From: Gammaproteobacteria bacterium
GTDB lineage: Bacteria; Pseudomonadota; Gammaproteobacteria; HK1
Direction of reading: 5' to 3'
Assembly (NCBI GenBank): GCA_020444775.1
Contig: JAGRHX010000525.1
Location: 1 to 5,993, forward strand
DNA length: 5,993 nucleotides
In this document: in pieces, positions 4,919 to 5,993 of the stretch
Layout of the letters: every line of letters starts with the position of its first letter
Position numbering within the stretch: the first letter of the stretch is position 1
Program-made: the position numbers and the translations under genes
Notes under the pieces: model-generated
What the model saw: the letters and a program-made list of their open reading frames with translations, nothing else
The model's database searches: none
What the model was told of the DNA's origin: nothing

Positions 4919-5993
4919 AGACTTGTCTGCCGCGATAGATCCCACCGAGCGTCAGCGGGCCGCGTGAACCGGTAACCGCGTTCAGGTCCAATGACCAGCC
5001 GTTCAGGGCATGCATGGCCAGCCAGGCCATGCCGGCGCATTCAAGCCATCGCGAAGGCAGACCAAATCCGTCCGTACGCTGCATATCGACGGGCGCCAGC
5101 AGCTCGGTCAGACGTTCCATCAGGAATTGATTGTGCACGCCACCACCGGCTACGAGCAGGCGAGCCACGCCAAGCGTTTGTGCGCGCACCGCGTCAGCAA
5201 TGCTACGGGCAGTCAGTTCGAGCAGCGTGCGTTGCACGTCCTGCGCTGACTCGTCACCGGTCAGCATTGCGTGGAGCCAGGTGGGGCTGAAGTACTCCGG
5301 ACCCGTGCTCTTCGGGCCTGACTGCGAGAAATACGGATCTGCCAGGAAGCGCGCCAGCAATTCCTCGTCGACGCTGCCGGACCTTGCCCATTCGCCCGCC
5401 CGATCGAAATCGCCATGGCCGTGCGTACGGGACCAATGATCCATCAAGGTGTTTGCCGGCCCGGTATCGAATCCCGAGGGCGGGGCGTTGCTGCCCTGAG
5501 TGACCAGACTGATGTTTGCGATGCCACCAAGATTGAGCACGCATCGATTCTCACGCTCTGTGCCAAACCAGGCCTGATGGAACAGAGGCGCCAGCGGCGC
5601 GCCTTCCCCACCGGCTGCGATGTCACGTCTTCTCAGATCGGCGACAACCGTCAAACCGGTTCGCTCGGCAATGATGTTCGGATCGCCGAGCTGGACGCTG
5701 AGTGGCGGACGCGTCCGCGGTGCGTGGAACACGGTCTGCCCGTGAGAGCCGATCGCGGCGATCCCTGACAGAGGGTATCGCGACTGCGCGATCAGGATAT
5801 TGGCCACGCGGGCAAAATGCTCGCCAACGAGCGCATCGACCTCCCAGACCTCCAAGGCAGCGGTCCGGGGGTTGGTGCTGATGGTCTTCAATCGCCGATG
5901 TAGATCGTTTTGGTATGGCGTCGATACAGATGCGATCAGCTGAGGAGGGCTGAGCGCAGCGCTCCGGGCGTCGAACTCGAACAATGCCGCGTC
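4917..5993 (-). CDS. anmK: AnmK, anhydro-N-acetylmuramic acid kinase (5' end beyond the window)
   Basis: The frame is open to the window edge. The first visible residues are DAALFEFDAR, which fits the end of the SGTSLDGxDAAL phosphate-binding start of AnmK. About 10-20 N-terminal residues are therefore outside, and the visible 358 residues are nearly the whole enzyme (E. coli AnmK is 369). Family motifs in order: IGSHGQTVFH, QLGDPNIIAERTGLTVVADL, RRRDIAAGGEGAPLAPLFHQ, LNLGGIANIS, GFDTGPANTLMD (with the catalytic aspartate in DTGP), DPYFSQSGPKSTGPEYF and VAGGGVHNQFLMERL. The enzyme opens the 1,6-anhydro ring and phosphorylates the sugar to MurNAc-6-phosphate, in cytoplasmic recycling of murein. 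The stop is TGA at 4919-4917. It is convergent with erpA rather than co-directional. The TTG at 5984 is an internal leucine codon, not the start. Confidence 0.95.
   Translation of the reverse strand, partial: DAALFEFDARSAALSPPQLIASVSTPYQNDLHRRLKTISTNPRTAALEVWEVDALVGEHFARVANILIAQSRYPLSGIAAIGSHGQTVFHAPRTRPPLSVQLGDPNIIAERTGLTVVADLRRRDIAAGGEGAPLAPLFHQAWFGTERENRCVLNLGGIANISLVTQGSNAPPSGFDTGPANTLMDHWSRTHGHGDFDRAGEWARSGSVDEELLARFLADPYFSQSGPKSTGPEYFSPTWLHAMLTGDESAQDVQRTLLELTARSIADAVRAQTLGVARLLVAGGGVHNQFLMERLTELLAPVDMQRTDGFGLPSRWLECAGMAWLAMHALNGWSLDLNAVTGSRGPLTLGGIYRGRQV

Noticed and set aside
1..5993. CRISPR arrays, tRNA or rRNA genes, transposases, phage genes, attachment sites
   Set aside because: I looked across the window and found no regularly spaced repeats, cloverleaf-like segments, transposase or integrase motifs, or terminal inverted repeats.

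Overview
This window looks like a chromosomal segment of a GC-rich, Gram-negative gammaproteobacterium. That rests on the classical ErpA, AnmK, YggX and HemJ proteins, and on the gene order coiled-coil protein, bactofilin, erpA, anmK, which I recall from Pseudomonas-like genomes. No genus can be named from the sequence alone. I see no rRNA, tRNA, CRISPR array, transposase or phage gene.

Layout. (1) Positions 51-1805, plus strand: an atypical HesB/IscA-type protein with a cysteine/glycine-rich tail, followed 51 nt later by an ATP-grasp ligase of the L-amino-acid-ligase type. (2) Positions 1864-2688, minus strand: hemJ (protoporphyrinogen oxidase) followed by yggX (Fe(II) trafficking and oxidative protection). 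These converge on the ATP-grasp gene, with a hairpin in the gap. (3) Positions 2689-3138: a divergent intergenic region with an AT-rich promoter-like block, a perfect inverted repeat, a small stem-loop and a possible 73-residue ORF. (4) Positions 3139-4873, plus strand: a compact probable operon of a membrane-anchored coiled-coil protein (DUF6776-like), a bactofilin, a small unknown ORF with a good ribosome binding site, and erpA. (5) Positions 4917-5993, minus strand: anmK, cut by the window end so that its first residues are missing, convergent with erpA.

How the genes fit together. Four products concern iron: two A-type Fe-S carriers (one canonical, one odd), YggX and the heme-synthesis enzyme HemJ. 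The other theme is the cell envelope: the bactofilin with its membrane-anchored coiled-coil neighbour, and the murein-recycling kinase AnmK. The least explained parts are the unusual HesB-like protein beside an ATP-grasp ligase and the two small ORFs embedded in or leading the bactofilin-erpA operon.
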